DNA of 64,000 nucleotides, from contig JAIVAN010000009.1 of the NCBI GenBank assembly GCA_020171895.1, positions 231,731 to 295,730 on the forward strand, given 5' to 3'. The notes under the pieces are model-generated. The model ran no database searches, had not been told where the DNA came from, and worked only from the letters and a program-made list of their open reading frames with translations. Shown piece by piece: positions 15,506 through 25,598 of the stretch. The stretch's first letter is position 1. The number at the start of each line of letters is the position of its first letter. Both the position numbers and the translations under genes were made by a program. The DNA is from Bacillus timonensis. GTDB taxonomy: Bacteria; Bacillota; Bacilli; Bacillales; Bacillaceae_L.

Positions 15506-15975
15506 TACGGTTCCCCACGATTAATCCGAAACGCCCGATACACCTGCTCCAACAAAATCAACCTCATCAATTGATGTGGAAACGTCATTTTAGAAAACGA
15601 CAACGTATCATTAGCCCGCTTTATCACTTCATCACTTAATCCTAGTGATCCACCAATCACAAATGCAATTTTGCTTTTTCCGTATGTCGCAAGTTTATCT
15701 AAGTCACTTGCAAGTTGTTCAGATGATTTCATTTTGCCATTAATCGCAAGAGCGATGACATGTGTATCGTCTGAAATTTTGGCAAGAATACGTTCTCCTT
15801 CTTTTTGTTTTACGATCAGCATCTCTTGCTCACTTAAGTTTTCAGGTGCTTTTTCATCGGGTAATTCCATTACATCTATTTTTGCATACGCATTAAGTCG
15901 TTTTAAGTATTCATTGATTCCTTGCGTTAAGTATTTTTCTTTTAGTTTACCTATTGTTAAAATTGAGATATTCAC
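15496..15975 (-). CDS. rlmH: 23S rRNA (pseudouridine-1915-N3) methyltransferase RlmH
   Basis: RlmH methylates the pseudouridine at position 1915 of 23S rRNA in helix 69 of assembled 70S ribosomes. The protein has the SPOUT-fold signatures [32 protein letters not shown] and the invariant end [14 protein letters not shown] at 15987 would give 163 residues, but the GTG at 15975 preceded by GGGG gives the family length of 159 and the usual VNISILTIG start. It is the core-genome border of the accessory region and the SCC target in staphylococci. Confidence 0.95.
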   Translation of the reverse strand: MNISILTIGKLKEKYLTQGINEYLKRLNAYAKIDVMELPDEKAPENLSEQEMLIVKQKEGERILAKISDDTHVIALAINGKMKSSEQLASDLDKLATYGKSKIAFVIGGSLGLSDEVIKRANDTLSFSKMTFPHQLMRLILLEQVYRAFRINRGEPYHK

Positions 15976-15999
15976 AACGTTCCCCACTTTACAAACATC

Positions 16000-16313
16000 T
16001 TATCCACAAAACTTATCCACATATCCACATTTTCTATCCACATCTTGTATGCGAATATTAGTTCCCTACTACATATATCGCGTTATTTTGACAAAATTCA
16101 CAGGTTGTTGATAACTTTTCCTCACCTTGAAGCTCTTTCATATCCGGTGCCACTTCATATTGGTCCACGATCATTTCCAAAGCTAATTCAATATGTTCTA
16201 AACAACATTTAATCATCTATCTTTCCTCCATTTATTCACAGTGGATAATTTCTATTATTGTCCCATCATACCTTACTCCCTATTCCTTTTCAATTCTACT
16301 TCAGTTATCCACA
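16000..16313. promoter_or_regulatory. DnaA-box cluster near rlmH
   Basis: TTATCCACA occurs exactly at 16000–16008, 16013–16021 and 16305–16313. One-mismatch copies are at 16021–16029, 16034–16042, 16232–16240 and, inverted, 16240–16248. The cluster flanks the small CxxH/CxxC gene. I recall DnaA binding near yydA (rlmH) in B. subtilis, one of the oriC-proximal clusters thought to titrate DnaA. Confidence 0.65.
16058..16216 (-). CDS. CxxH/CxxC small protein (52 aa)
   Basis: A 52-codon frame with GGAGG 7–8 nt before the ATG at 16216. The product has CLEH near the N-terminus and CEFC at 40–43, the pattern of a small putative metal-binding family found next to rlmH in Bacillus (annotated as CxxH/CxxC protein). 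Function is unknown. It lies between htrC and rlmH on the same strand, within the DnaA-box cluster. Confidence 0.75.
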   Translation of the reverse strand: MIKCCLEHIELALEMIVDQYEVAPDMKELQGEEKLSTTCEFCQNNAIYVVGN

Positions 16314-16328
16314 ATACCTTTTCCCTAT

Positions 16329-16367
16329 AAAAAAAGACAGAGAAGATTATCTCTTCTCCATCTCTAG
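16329..16367 (-). terminator. Terminator after htrC
   Basis: On the minus strand AGATGGAGAAGA and TCTTCTCTGTCT pair around a GATAA loop, followed by seven Ts, immediately after the htrC stop. Confidence 0.75.
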
Positions 16368-16373
16368 TAGTAG

Positions 16374-17618
16374 TTATAACGATTCTTCAGCTAAACGAAT
16401 CGTGACGGTTTGCTTTTTGCCGTTACGATAAATAGTTACTTCCATTGAATCTCCCACTTTCTTCTCATTATATAAGTGTTTTCTGAGACCAATGACTGAG
16501 TCTACTTTTTCTCCATCTAATTCAACAATAACATCTAATTCTTTTAATCCCGCTTGAGCAGCAGGTGTATTAGGGAGTACTTCTAAAATTGCAATTCCTT
16601 CATTAACGTCTTCTGGTAAATGCAGTGTTTGTTGGTGATGGTAAGCGGAAATTTCACTTAGTGCTTTTAATTGTCCAACCCCCATGAATGGGCGTCGAAC
16701 TTCACCGAATGATTCTAAATCTTCGATAATTGGTTTTGCAGCAGTGATAGGAATCGATAAACCAATGCCCTCTACCGCTTGTTTCGCTATTTTCATTGAG
16801 TTTATTCCAATAACTTCTCCATTAATATTAACAAGGGCTCCACCACTGTTTCCTGGGTTGATGGCAGCATCCGTTTGCATAACCTCTGCATTCCAATCTG
16901 GGGTGCCGTCTTGGTTTATATCAACGGGGATCGTTCGATTTAATCCCGATATGATTCCTTGTGTGACAGAGCCTGAAAACTGAAGTCCCAATGGATTACC
17001 TATTGCTAGCACTGGCTCTCCTAATTTTACAGAATCCGAATTGCCAAACTGTGCGACCTTTTTTACATGACTGCCTTCAATTTCAAGAACTGCTAGGTCG
17101 GTCCAAATATCACTACCTAATAATCTCGCTTTCACTCTTGTACCATCACTTAGACTCACTTCGATATCTGAAGCACCTTGTATAACATGGTGGTTCGTCA
17201 CAACGAATGCTTTATCTCCTGCTTTTTTATACACAACACCAGAACCTGTCCCGGCTTCTTGTGCACCGTTTGACCAAAAATTAGATTGTTGTAAATTTAC
17301 AATACCCACAACTGCTTCTGATACTTTTTCAACAGCAGTTGTAATTTCTGATGTCACATTTAAGGTAATGTTTTTTTGAGTGCCTGATTCTTGTTCACGC
17401 TCATCAAGCTCTGCTAGACCATTTTGATCTTCACCTCTAATATCCATTTCATAAGGAAGTAGATCTAGCCTTGATAGTGCTGGAATGGATAAAATCAGTA
17501 AAAAAGCTCCCAGTACGGCGCCCACAGCAGCAGAAATAATCCATCCACCCCTATTACCTTTTTGCTTTCTTTTTTTTATGTGCTCATAGTCTTGATCATA
17601 ATAACCCACAATCATCAT
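16374..17618 (-). CDS. htrC: HtrA-like serine protease (YyxA/HtrC)
   Basis: A membrane-anchored DegP/HtrA-family quality-control protease. A basic cytoplasmic start (KKRKQKGNRG) is followed by one transmembrane helix (about 27–47). The trypsin-like domain has the full triad: His in TNHHVI, Asp in WTDLAVL, Ser in NPGNSGGAL. A PDZ domain covers about 310–410 (GIAILEVLPNTPAAQAGL). It is the last gene of the walRK operon, downstream of walJ. A hairpin at 17698–17726 between the two may reduce read-through. Confidence 0.93.
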   Translation of the reverse strand: MMIVGYYDQDYEHIKKRKQKGNRGGWIISAAVGAVLGAFLLILSIPALSRLDLLPYEMDIRGEDQNGLAELDEREQESGTQKNITLNVTSEITTAVEKVSEAVVGIVNLQQSNFWSNGAQEAGTGSGVVYKKAGDKAFVVTNHHVIQGASDIEVSLSDGTRVKARLLGSDIWTDLAVLEIEGSHVKKVAQFGNSDSVKLGEPVLAIGNPLGLQFSGSVTQGIISGLNRTIPVDINQDGTPDWNAEVMQTDAAINPGNSGGALVNINGEVIGINSMKIAKQAVEGIGLSIPITAAKPIIEDLESFGEVRRPFMGVGQLKALSEISAYHHQQTLHLPEDVNEGIAILEVLPNTPAAQAGLKELDVIVELDGEKVDSVIGLRKHLYNEKKVGDSMEVTIYRNGKKQTVTIRLAEESL

Positions 17619-17697
17619 CCCTTTCCGATAACAAAATGAGTATAACTAGTATTTGTTTCTAAAAGAGATTATACCCAGCTATTCTTAAAATTGTATT

Positions 17698-17726
17698 AAA
17701 AAAAGAGCATATTTTTTATATGCCCA
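17698..17726 (-). terminator. Hairpin between walJ and htrC
   Basis: On the minus strand GGGCATAT and ATATGCTC pair around an A-rich loop, followed by a T run. It may be an attenuator that partly uncouples htrC from the operon. Confidence 0.6.
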
Positions 17727-17743
17727 TTCTACTAACATTTAAA

Positions 17744-18538
17744 CTATAAGGTTACGATTTTTGTTGGTACTTTAGGATCTGTATCAAATAATTCAAACTG
17801 TTCTCCAACTACTACGCCTTTACTTGCTAACGTTTGAGTCACAGTCATTTTCGCTAAATCTTTCATATTGTTATCCTGACTTAAGTGAGCTAAATAAATG
17901 CGTTTTGTCCGATCCCCTATCACATCTGTCATCGCTAGAGCAGCGTCTTCGTTTGAAACATGCCCCTCATCTCCTAAGATGCGGCGCTTTATATTCCAAG
18001 GATAGTGTCCCATTCTAAGCATTTCAACATCATGATTACTTTCAAATACATACACATCGGCATTTTTTATTGTTCCCTTCATTCGGTCACTTACATAGCC
18101 TGTATCAGTAATGACAACAATCTTCTTACCATCCTTATGAAAAATATAAAACATTGGCTCTGCTGCATCATGTGATACGCCAAATGATTCGACATCTAAG
18201 CTGCCAAAGCTTTTTGTTGTCTCCATATTAAAGATGAACTTTTGATCTAATGGGACCTCACCAATATTCTTTTCCATCGCTTTCCACGTCTTTTCGTTCG
18301 CATACACTGGTAATTTATATTTTCTAGCTAAAACACCTATACCTTTTATATGATCACTATGTTCATGTGTCACTAAAATGCCTGATAGATTACTAATTTT
18401 TTTATCAATTTGCTGAAATAGTAATTCCATTTGCTTACCACTTAAACCGGCATCTACAAGTAATGAATGTTTGTCCGTTCCAACATAGAACGCATTTCCT
18501 GTGCTCCCGCTAGCTAGCACACTAAAATGCAAACTCAT
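17744..18538 (-). CDS. walJ: WalJ (YycJ) metallo-beta-lactamase-fold nuclease
   Basis: The metallo-beta-lactamase motif [10 protein letters not shown] is intact, with further metal ligands in [10 protein letters not shown] and the SNHD segment. In B. subtilis and streptococci WalJ has a 5'-3' DNA exonuclease activity and links cell division to replication or mismatch repair. A GTG at 18547 is possible, but the ATG at 18538 has GGAG 8 nt upstream and gives 264 residues, the family length. The start falls 5 nt after the yycI stop. Confidence 0.93.
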   Translation of the reverse strand: MSLHFSVLASGSTGNAFYVGTDKHSLLVDAGLSGKQMELLFQQIDKKISNLSGILVTHEHSDHIKGIGVLARKYKLPVYANEKTWKAMEKNIGEVPLDQKFIFNMETTKSFGSLDVESFGVSHDAAEPMFYIFHKDGKKIVVITDTGYVSDRMKGTIKNADVYVFESNHDVEMLRMGHYPWNIKRRILGDEGHVSNEDAALAMTDVIGDRTKRIYLAHLSQDNNMKDLAKMTVTQTLASKGVVVGEQFELFDTDPKVPTKIVTL

Positions 18539-18543
18539 TTGCT

Positions 18544-19329
18544 TCACTCCAATATTTCTATGATTTGACCTTCAAACGCGTTGACATAAAAATCAACTTT
18601 ATTATCAACGATAATATGCCAAGTTGGGGTAAGTACTTGGGAATCAGATAATTGTACGAGTGGATAATATCCTAACTCTACCTTTGTTACATCACTACCT
18701 GATTTAAGATAATCGTTTTTATATAAGTTTTCAAGTGCTTTTATAGCTGGTAATATTTCCTCTTTGTCATACTCCTCTACAATATCTACAAGCATTGTTT
18801 GTTTATAGGAAATAATCTCATATTCCTCGTTTATATTAATGAGTAGCATCGCACTTATATTGTTGGGTATGCTGTAAAATGTCTTTCCTTTATATGTTTG
18901 AAATAAAGCTAATGTCCCTGTTTGTTCATCTATCTTCCAAAGAACATAAGATTCCCCTTGTAGAACATTTTCCTTTAAAAACTGGTTCAATCTCATCTTT
19001 AAATTTTCTTTTGAAAGCTTATAGGGTTCTTTCAAAATGGACTGTAAGATTGCTGGATTTTCAAGGTTAATAATTTGTTGTTTTTCTAAAAGCTTTGCAT
19101 CTTCACTTGTAAATAGTTTCGGTTTTCCACTAATATATGTGCCTTCTTTTTGAACCTTCGGTAATTCAACATACGTAATCTCTTCTGCCTCAAATTTTTC
19201 ATCGATGCTTGCTTCTGTAATAATATCCAATTGTCTACTATTTCTTTTTTCAATGAATTGATAGCCAAGAAACAAGTCTAAAACAAGGAATGTAATAATG
19301 AAAATGGTTTTTGTTTTATTCCAATCCAA
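18544..19329 (-). CDS. yycI: YycI, regulator of WalK
   Basis: A 261-residue single-pass membrane protein: a short cytoplasmic N-terminus, a transmembrane helix ([18 protein letters not shown]), and an extracellular domain that with YycH binds the WalK transmembrane region and lowers its kinase activity in B. subtilis. The start is TTG with GGAGGG 7 nt upstream, inside the yycH 3' end (14-nt overlap). Position in walR–walK–yycH–yycI–walJ–htrC is canonical. Confidence 0.92.
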   Translation of the reverse strand: MDWNKTKTIFIITFLVLDLFLGYQFIEKRNSRQLDIITEASIDEKFEAEEITYVELPKVQKEGTYISGKPKLFTSEDAKLLEKQQIINLENPAILQSILKEPYKLSKENLKMRLNQFLKENVLQGESYVLWKIDEQTGTLALFQTYKGKTFYSIPNNISAMLLININEEYEIISYKQTMLVDIVEEYDKEEILPAIKALENLYKNDYLKSGSDVTKVELGYYPLVQLSDSQVLTPTWHIIVDNKVDFYVNAFEGQIIEILE

Positions 19330-20650
19330 CTACATTCCCTCCTACATTTCCGCTTTCTTCAAAGTTTAGTTTAATCCAACTACCATCATATTGAAATGTC
19401 CACATTGGTTGAAGCGTAATGACCTTAAATTTGGTCTGATCTTCTATCAGCTCGTAACCAATCATAATGTCTTCAATTTTATTATATTGAAGATCTGGAA
19501 TCGTTTTTAGCAGATTTACGACCTCATACCCTGAAGGCAAGTTATAGGTTAATCGATCAAGGGGTAATTCTAACATTAAAAGTGGGCGTGAATACCGCGT
19601 AATTTCATTTCTACCCCAAACTTGATTTAATTCTGCCAATCCATTTAGATGAAAAACAGGATAATTATTTACACGTAAACGAAAGGTTGTTTTTTGGGTT
19701 AACTTGTTCCAACTAAAGAAATAGTATTTATCCGTCCAACCACTATGATCATTTACAAAATCTACACTATTTTGGATGGCAGCATATGATTCATCTTTCT
19801 CGTAATCCGAGCTAACAGGGTTAATATAACGTATTAAATTTCGACTTTTATTAACTTCTAATAACCTTGTACCGTCTGTATATACTTCACCATAGGCAGA
19901 AACATCCTTCTTTACAAAATTAGGGTCTGTAAATAGGGCATCCTTGAAGTCCTCTGGATCAATATTATCTGTATAGTATTGAATCTTCTCCATTGGCATT
20001 CTTCCCTCTGGTAAATAAACAGCTCTTGTTTCAGAAAGACTAAACGCAAAATACCTTGGATATTGAGTCGATAAATAATAATAATTTCTTTCAAAAGAAT
20101 CGACAAACTCATTACTAACTCTCGCTTGATAGACAATTTGTTCATCATAGGCAACAAAGTAAAGATTTCCTCCAGCACTGTCAGTGTTTTTTACGTCTAT
20201 GATGATACGATCAAACGAGACACTTGGTAACTCTTTTTCATTGATTTTTAGTAACAATTTCAATAATTCAAGTGGGATTTTATCTGGGAAAATGATCTCA
20301 ACATGACCATTTTCATGAATGAAAGATAAGTATTTTTGATTTGGGATCGTTGTTGATATATTTTTGAAGTCATAGATTTCCCATTTTTTGATTTCTTTCG
20401 TAATTTTATTCATTTCTGTTTCATCTAATGTAGCAAAATGAGCACTGCTCTTATGAAAGACGATTTTAGAAGGTTGAATAAGATCTTCTAGTGATTTTTT
20501 CGTTCCTATTCTTACATCTTCTAAAGGCTGTCCACTTTCAATCTTCTCGTAATTAGGCTGATACGACCATAAATTCCACGTTAAGAAGATACTAATAATC
20601 ACTAATAAGGTTAGTACGATTGACTTTACCGTCTCATATTTCATGACCAT
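19316..20650 (-). CDS. yycH: YycH, regulator of WalK
   Basis: 444 residues: one N-terminal transmembrane helix (SIVLTLLVIISIFLTWNLW) and a large extracellular region of mixed alpha/beta structure, as in known YycH. It forms a complex with YycI that controls WalK. The start overlaps the walK stop by 10 nt; a second ATG two codons on (20644) is equally plausible and gives the usual MKYETVKS-like start. Confidence 0.92.
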   Translation of the reverse strand: MVMKYETVKSIVLTLLVIISIFLTWNLWSYQPNYEKIESGQPLEDVRIGTKKSLEDLIQPSKIVFHKSSAHFATLDETEMNKITKEIKKWEIYDFKNISTTIPNQKYLSFIHENGHVEIIFPDKIPLELLKLLLKINEKELPSVSFDRIIIDVKNTDSAGGNLYFVAYDEQIVYQARVSNEFVDSFERNYYYLSTQYPRYFAFSLSETRAVYLPEGRMPMEKIQYYTDNIDPEDFKDALFTDPNFVKKDVSAYGEVYTDGTRLLEVNKSRNLIRYINPVSSDYEKDESYAAIQNSVDFVNDHSGWTDKYYFFSWNKLTQKTTFRLRVNNYPVFHLNGLAELNQVWGRNEITRYSRPLLMLELPLDRLTYNLPSGYEVVNLLKTIPDLQYNKIEDIMIGYELIEDQTKFKVITLQPMWTFQYDGSWIKLNFEESGNVGGNVVGLE

Positions 20651-22458
20651 TCATCCTCGAGTTCAGGCTCTATCGGTAATGTAAACGTAATCGTTGTACC
20701 GACTCCTTCTTCGCTATTTGCCCATATTTCTCCATCGTGGGCTTCTACTACTTCTTTTGCAATTGCTAATCCTAGACCTGTTCCACCTAATTGACGCGTC
20801 CTAGCTTTATCAACGCGGTAAAATCTCTCAAAGATTTGTGATAAGTTCTCTTTAGGTATTCCAACTCCAGCATCACTTATTTGGATTTTCACTTTCGTTT
20901 TATACTCCCTCAAACTAAACGTAACGGTTCCACCTTCTGGAGAGTACTTTAAAGCATTCGAAATGATATTATCTAGCACTTGTGTAATCTTATCTTGATC
21001 CATCTCGATATATATAGACTTATTCGGTAAATGTCGTTTAAAAAGGACATTTTGTTCTTTTGTCATTTCGAAGCGATCAATAATTTTATGGAAGAAGCTA
21101 ATAAAATCTAACCAATCCTTATTTAAACGATAATCCTTGCTATCTAATTTAGATAATTGCAGTAAATCATTCACAAGGCGAATCATTCGTTCTGTTTCAT
21201 TTTGTGTTACCTCTAAAAACTGTGGAGCTAATTCTTTTTCTTGCCATGCTCCATCTGTTAGTGCTTCTATATAACTTCTCATGGTCGTAAGTGGTGTTCT
21301 CAATTCATGGGACACATTGGCTACAAACTCCCTACGCTCCTGGTCAATTCTCTCTTGTTCAGTAATATCATATAAAACGGCAATTAACCCATTAATAAAT
21401 CCTGTTTCTTTTTGAATGACAGAAAAATTAGCCTTTAGAATATATGGATTAGCCGATGTACTAAAATCTAATGTTAGTGGATCACGCTCTTCAATAAGCT
21501 TTTCAAAGGTATATTCAGAGTCAAGCCCCAGCAGGGTGACGATGGATTGTGAAATAGCCGTTTCACGTGAAACATTTAATAGTTTTAAACCTGGCTCGTT
21601 GATTAAGATCACTCTGCCCTTACGATCCGTGGCAATAACTCCATCTGTCATATGAGTGAGAACAGATGATAACTTTCTTCGTTCACCTTCTGTTGTCGCT
21701 TGTGCTTCTTGGAGTTTTCTTGTTAAGTTATTAAATGTTAACGCTAGTTGACCAATTTCATCATATCCATAAACCTTTACCTTCCGTGAAAAGTTCCCTT
21801 TTGCCATTTCTAAAGCGTGTTTTCTCATCGCTGATATAGGTCTAGTAATGGTTTGTGCCAATAGCACTCCTAAAATAGCTGTAATAACAAGAGCGATCCC
21901 CGTACCTGTTGCTAAAATGTTATTAATTTTTTTTATGTCTGAAAAAACATTTTCCATCGAAGCGATAAGATAGATAGCCCCTTTTATATCATTCTCTGAA
22001 CGAATAGGGGTCGAAGAAACATAGACTCTATGTCCATTTTTAGGATCGATCATTGTTTTTTCTGAGAACCCACCTATGAGAGTTCTACGGATTTGTAGCT
22101 CCGTTCTTCTTTTTCCAATGATATCTTCATTATAAGGATCAGAGGTACCGATGACACGTTTATTATTATCAATGACTCGAACCTCCATATCTTCTGATAC
22201 AAAGTCCTGTAAAATCAGTGTGATATCCTCTTCAAGAGGTGGAGTCGTTTCATCTCGTTCTTTATTCATTTCTTGTTCAATGCTATAAGCAAGTAAATTG
22301 ACTCGGTCAGTAAGTGACTCTTTAAAATTACCAACTAACTGGTTTTCAAGAGTACGGATAAAATAAACACCAATAATTTGCATCGCAATCAAGATGAGGA
22401 GTACATAGATTAAGACAAATTTCAAATGAATGGAGCGAAAAAAACCAACTCGTTTCAT
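20641..22458 (-). CDS. walK: Sensor histidine kinase WalK
   Basis: The kinase of the essential WalRK cell-wall system. Order: transmembrane helix (about 12–32), extracellular PAS-like sensor with DRVNLLAYSIEQE, second transmembrane helix (about 185–205), HAMP (TRPISAMRKHA), cytoplasmic PAS (MTDGVIATDRKGRVILIN), HisKA with the phospho-accepting His in VSHELRTPL, then the ATPase N box, DAGVGIP, and GTGLGLAIAK. The length of 605 is normal. It starts 8 nt after walR. A near-perfect parS site lies inside the gene at 21559–21574. Confidence 0.97.
   Translation of the reverse strand: MKRVGFFRSIHLKFVLIYVLLILIAMQIIGVYFIRTLENQLVGNFKESLTDRVNLLAYSIEQEMNKERDETTPPLEEDITLILQDFVSEDMEVRVIDNNKRVIGTSDPYNEDIIGKRRTELQIRRTLIGGFSEKTMIDPKNGHRVYVSSTPIRSENDIKGAIYLIASMENVFSDIKKINNILATGTGIALVITAILGVLLAQTITRPISAMRKHALEMAKGNFSRKVKVYGYDEIGQLALTFNNLTRKLQEAQATTEGERRKLSSVLTHMTDGVIATDRKGRVILINEPGLKLLNVSRETAISQSIVTLLGLDSEYTFEKLIEERDPLTLDFSTSANPYILKANFSVIQKETGFINGLIAVLYDITEQERIDQERREFVANVSHELRTPLTTMRSYIEALTDGAWQEKELAPQFLEVTQNETERMIRLVNDLLQLSKLDSKDYRLNKDWLDFISFFHKIIDRFEMTKEQNVLFKRHLPNKSIYIEMDQDKITQVLDNIISNALKYSPEGGTVTFSLREYKTKVKIQISDAGVGIPKENLSQIFERFYRVDKARTRQLGGTGLGLAIAKEVVEAHDGEIWANSEEGVGTTITFTLPIEPELEDEWS
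21559..21574. promoter_or_regulatory. parS-like Spo0J site within walK
   Basis: CGTTTCACGTGAAACA differs from the consensus TGTTTCACGTGAAACA only at the first base. It probably nucleates Spo0J/ParB spreading about 22 kb from the parAB locus. Confidence 0.75.
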
Positions 22459-22466
22459 TCGTTTTA

Positions 22467-23171
22467 TTACTCCTGTTCAGTGTTTCTTAAGTAATAGCCT
22501 ACTCCACGTCTTGTGACAATCCACGATGGGTGGCTTGGGTTATCCTCAATTTTTTCCCTTAACCTTCTTACTGTCACGTCCACCGTTCTTACATCCCCAA
22601 AATAATCATAACCCCAAACGGTTTGCAAAAGATGCTCACGAGTCATGACCTGCCCTATGTGCTTAGCTAAATAATGCAATAATTCGAACTCACGATGGGT
22701 AAGTTCAATCATCTCTCCTCTTTTTGAGACTGTGTATGCATCAGGATGAATGACAAGTGATCCAATGACTAATTCATTTGTTGTTTCTTGGGTTGCCTCA
22801 CTTGTAGTTTGGTGTCTTCTTAAATTTGCTTTTACTCTAGCTAATAGTTCTCGCGTACTAAAGGGTTTGGTTACATAATCATCTGCACCCAATTCAAGAC
22901 CTAATACTTTATCTATTTCAGAATCTTTTGCCGTTAGCATGATAATGGGCATATCATGCTTTTTTCTGACCTCTCTACACACTTCCATACCGTCTTTATG
23001 TGGAAGCATAATATCTAAGAGGATAAGATTAGGCTTGATTTCTTCTACCTTATCAATGGCTGATTGTCCGTCATAGGCACAAACTACTTTATATCCTTCT
23101 TTTTGAAGATTGAATTGTAAAATATCTGCGATTGGTTTTTCATCGTCTACAACTAAGATCACTTTATCCAT
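22467..23171 (-). CDS. walR: Response regulator WalR
   Basis: OmpR/PhoB-type regulator, 234 residues. Receiver domain: DDE near the start, phospho-accepting Asp in [12 protein letters not shown], Thr in MLTAKD, and Lys in VTKPFS. The C-terminal winged helix has [20 protein letters not shown] and [12 protein letters not shown]. WalR controls autolysin and cell-wall genes. It is the first gene of the operon, after 800 bp of non-coding DNA. Confidence 0.97.
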   Translation of the reverse strand: MDKVILVVDDEKPIADILQFNLQKEGYKVVCAYDGQSAIDKVEEIKPNLILLDIMLPHKDGMEVCREVRKKHDMPIIMLTAKDSEIDKVLGLELGADDYVTKPFSTRELLARVKANLRRHQTTSEATQETTNELVIGSLVIHPDAYTVSKRGEMIELTHREFELLHYLAKHIGQVMTREHLLQTVWGYDYFGDVRTVDVTVRRLREKIEDNPSHPSWIVTRRGVGYYLRNTEQE

Positions 23172-23380
23172 TCATCTTGCTCCTTTTATTGTGTAGTGGG
23201 AACCATTATTCTTTCTATCTTTAACTTTACCAAATACGTGAAATGAAATCACCTTGAAAACGTGAAAGTGGAGAAGGATTGAAAATTCTTTCTTCAAATT
23301 AGATTGGTTGTAGAGTTGCCCAGGAAATGAAGCTGTTATTTTTATTTGACTACCCTGAAAATACAACCGCTGAACTTTGG

Positions 23381-23509
23381 GTGTTAACCTTCGTTACAGG
23401 AACCTCGCTTTCCGCGGGGCGCTCCTGGAGCCTCCTCGGCTTTGCCTGTGGGGTCTCCAGTCCAGCGCATCTCCCGCAGGAGTCTCGGTCCTTCCACTAC
23501 GGTTAACAC
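23381..23509 (+). repeat. GC-rich palindromic repeat, copy 1
   Basis: It starts with GTGTTAACC and ends with GGTTAACAC (terminal inverted repeats) and contains CTGGAG/CTCCAG and GCGC/GCGC arms and the CCTCCTCGGC core. It is about 129 bp and much richer in GC than its surroundings. Flanking sequence (ACCCTGAAAATACA before, CAACATTCTATAAAC after) is also shared with other copies. Confidence 0.85.
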
Positions 23510-23631
23510 GAAAGAAGTAATAAAAGCCAACATTCTATAAACGCGAAAATTCAGTTCACATTTTCATCCTTCATGGTGCAAATTCTTAATTGCATGGAAG
23601 TCTACCCTGAATATACCACGCTGAACATGGG

Positions 23632-23760
23632 GTGTTAATCTGCGTTGCAGAACTCTCGCTTTCCGCGGGGCGCTTCTTGAGCCTCCTCGGCTTCGCCTGT
23701 GGGGTCTCAAGCCTAGCGCAATTCCCGCAGGAGTCTCGGTTCTTCCACTCCGATTAACAC
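23632..23760 (+). repeat. GC-rich palindromic repeat, copy 2
   Basis: Same repeat and orientation as copy 1, starting about 250 bp further on; ends GTGTTAATC and GATTAACAC. The shared flanks make the pair look like a tandem duplication of a unit of about 250 bp. Confidence 0.85.
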
Positions 23761-23944
23761 GCATGAATGACTTAAAGTCCAACATTCTATAAACCCCAAA
23801 AATCTAGTTCACATTTTCATTCGCCATGGTGTAAATTATAATTTTGATGAAATTACATTCTAATTGTCATATATATGGATTTTTCCTTCTCTTTAGCAAA
23901 CAACATTCGCAAAGAAGAACTTGAGAGTTAGTATAGTATGATCT

Positions 23945-23973
23945 AAAAAGCCTCCAGCATTATGCTAGAGGCT
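23945..23973 (-). terminator. Terminator after the M23 peptidase gene
   Basis: On the minus strand GCCTCTAGC and GCTGGAGGC pair around an ATAAT loop and are followed by five Ts, just downstream of the stop at 23981. Confidence 0.8.
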
Positions 23974-23980
23974 AATTGTT

Positions 23981-25441
23981 TTATCTTAAGTAATTCATCG
24001 GATTTTGAAGACTTCCGTTTTTGTATACTTCGAAGTGTAGGTGAACACCTGTAGAGTTACCAGTTGAGCCCATCACACCGATTGCTTGGCCTTTAGATAC
24101 TGTTTGTCCAACTCTTACAGAGAATGAAGATAAATGTGCGTAAACAGTTCTTAGTCCATTATTATGGTCGATAACGATTTTGTTACCGTATCCACCATCC
24201 CAGCCTGCAGATACTACTGTTCCATTATCTGCTGCTTTAATTGTACGACTGCTAGGACGAGCGATGTCAATTCCTTTATGCATTTGTCCCCAACGATGAC
24301 CCATATGGCTTGATATATAGCCACCAACCGTTGGCCAAGCTAAACTGCCTGTTCCACGGGAAGGTACAACTTTTGTTCCTTTTAAAATTACTTCTGTAAC
24401 AGGTTGTGTCACGATTGTTTCAGAGGTAGCCGTTTTACTTGTTTGGATACCATTTGATTTTTCTACTATATAATTAACTAATTTCTCACCTTTTTGACCT
24501 TTTTGTTGAACTTTTTTATCACCTTTAAACATAGATGAGCTTTCTTTTACTTCCACTTCAAAAGCAATTTCTTCACTCTTATATGTTTCTTCTGTTACAA
24601 CAACCGTCACAAAAGGTTTATAAGCAGTTACATTCAACTCATCACCAATTTTTATTAAAGACTCTTCCGTTAATCCCGGATTTAGACTTAATAACTCTGC
24701 CGTTGATAGATCATGTGCGATAGCAATAGAGCCTAACACATCTCCTTCTTGAACCGTATAAAGCTTTTCTTCAAGAGTGCCTTTTAAAAGCAAGTTAAGA
24801 GTATCTTCAACAGATAAAATTTTATCTGGTGTAATTTTCCCTTCTGAAATTGAAACTTTTTCTGCTAGTTTTACGTCTATTATTCTAGATTCACCTTTTT
24901 GTAATGGTGCTAGTTTTACGCCTGACTTTTTTCTAGTTTCTAATTCGGTCAGTACTTCTGCAGAGACATATTTTAATTTTAATTGTTCTAATACGTTATT
25001 TGCTTCTTCTTCTGTCCCTAAATATGCTACTGGTTCGTCATTTACAACAATCGCTGAAGCTTTTGCAACAATACCCACTCTATCAGCAACAAGTTTTGCT
25101 GTTTTCATGTTATTAGCATATGAACGAAACACTTGTTCAGGTATGTATGACAAATCCGAAACAACTATATTTACATCTTTGTACTCTTTGTTTTCTTCTT
25201 TAATTGTATCTATTTTTCCTTTAACTACCTTTTCAATAATATCTTTATTATCTACTGTCCCTATACGTTCACCATCTACATAAACATGGTAAACAGTGCT
25301 AATAGAAGACTCAGCAGAAGCAGTACCAAATGCAAGCATACCTACAGCAACAGTCGTTAGCATCGTTTTCTTAAGAATGCTACGCGGGTTAAATTTATTT
25401 ATATATTCATTTATTTTTAGTTTGCTAGTTTTATTCAACAC
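23981..25441 (-). CDS. Secreted M23 peptidase with LysM and G5 domains
   Basis: A cell-wall endopeptidase of the LytM/M23 zinc family. After a basic N-terminus there is a signal/anchor helix (TMLTTVAVGMLAFGTASA). A region with two YVDGERIG-like repeats follows, then LysM (YTVQEGDVLGSIA), a G5 domain, and M23 with HKGID, the HLH motif in GVHLHFEV, and NPMNYLR at the end. The likely start is GTG at 25441 with GGAGG 7 nt upstream; the longer frame begins without a ribosome site. It is transcribed toward walR's neighbourhood and may be under WalR control (see 25599–25615). Length 486. Confidence 0.9.
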   Translation of the reverse strand: MLNKTSKLKINEYINKFNPRSILKKTMLTTVAVGMLAFGTASAESSISTVYHVYVDGERIGTVDNKDIIEKVVKGKIDTIKEENKEYKDVNIVVSDLSYIPEQVFRSYANNMKTAKLVADRVGIVAKASAIVVNDEPVAYLGTEEEANNVLEQLKLKYVSAEVLTELETRKKSGVKLAPLQKGESRIIDVKLAEKVSISEGKITPDKILSVEDTLNLLLKGTLEEKLYTVQEGDVLGSIAIAHDLSTAELLSLNPGLTEESLIKIGDELNVTAYKPFVTVVVTEETYKSEEIAFEVEVKESSSMFKGDKKVQQKGQKGEKLVNYIVEKSNGIQTSKTATSETIVTQPVTEVILKGTKVVPSRGTGSLAWPTVGGYISSHMGHRWGQMHKGIDIARPSSRTIKAADNGTVVSAGWDGGYGNKIVIDHNNGLRTVYAHLSSFSVRVGQTVSKGQAIGVMGSTGNSTGVHLHFEVYKNGSLQNPMNYLR

Positions 25442-25598
25442 AATCTTTCCTCCTAGACAAAGGGTCCTAATTCGTACAGAAGCTCTGTACATCTTCTCAC
25501 TTTGTGAGGTAAAGGAATCTTTTTTTCGACAATTTCCACAATTCTACACTCTATTACTCTACCATACTTCCAATAAAAAAGGGTATAAGTAATTATTA

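Larger units (their letters stand above)
23172..23980. other. Non-coding stretch: walR upstream region with two GC-rich repeats
   Basis: The region holds the walR promoter area (about 23180–23340), two copies of the GC-rich repeat in the same orientation, and the terminator of the M23 peptidase gene. The short frames here are repeat shadows. I see no gene. Confidence 0.7.

Noticed and set aside
23564..23785. Arginine-rich frames in GC-rich repeats (also at 29467, 38175, 40687 and 40946)
   Set aside because: They recur because the repeat recurs; they cross palindromes and lack ribosome sites.
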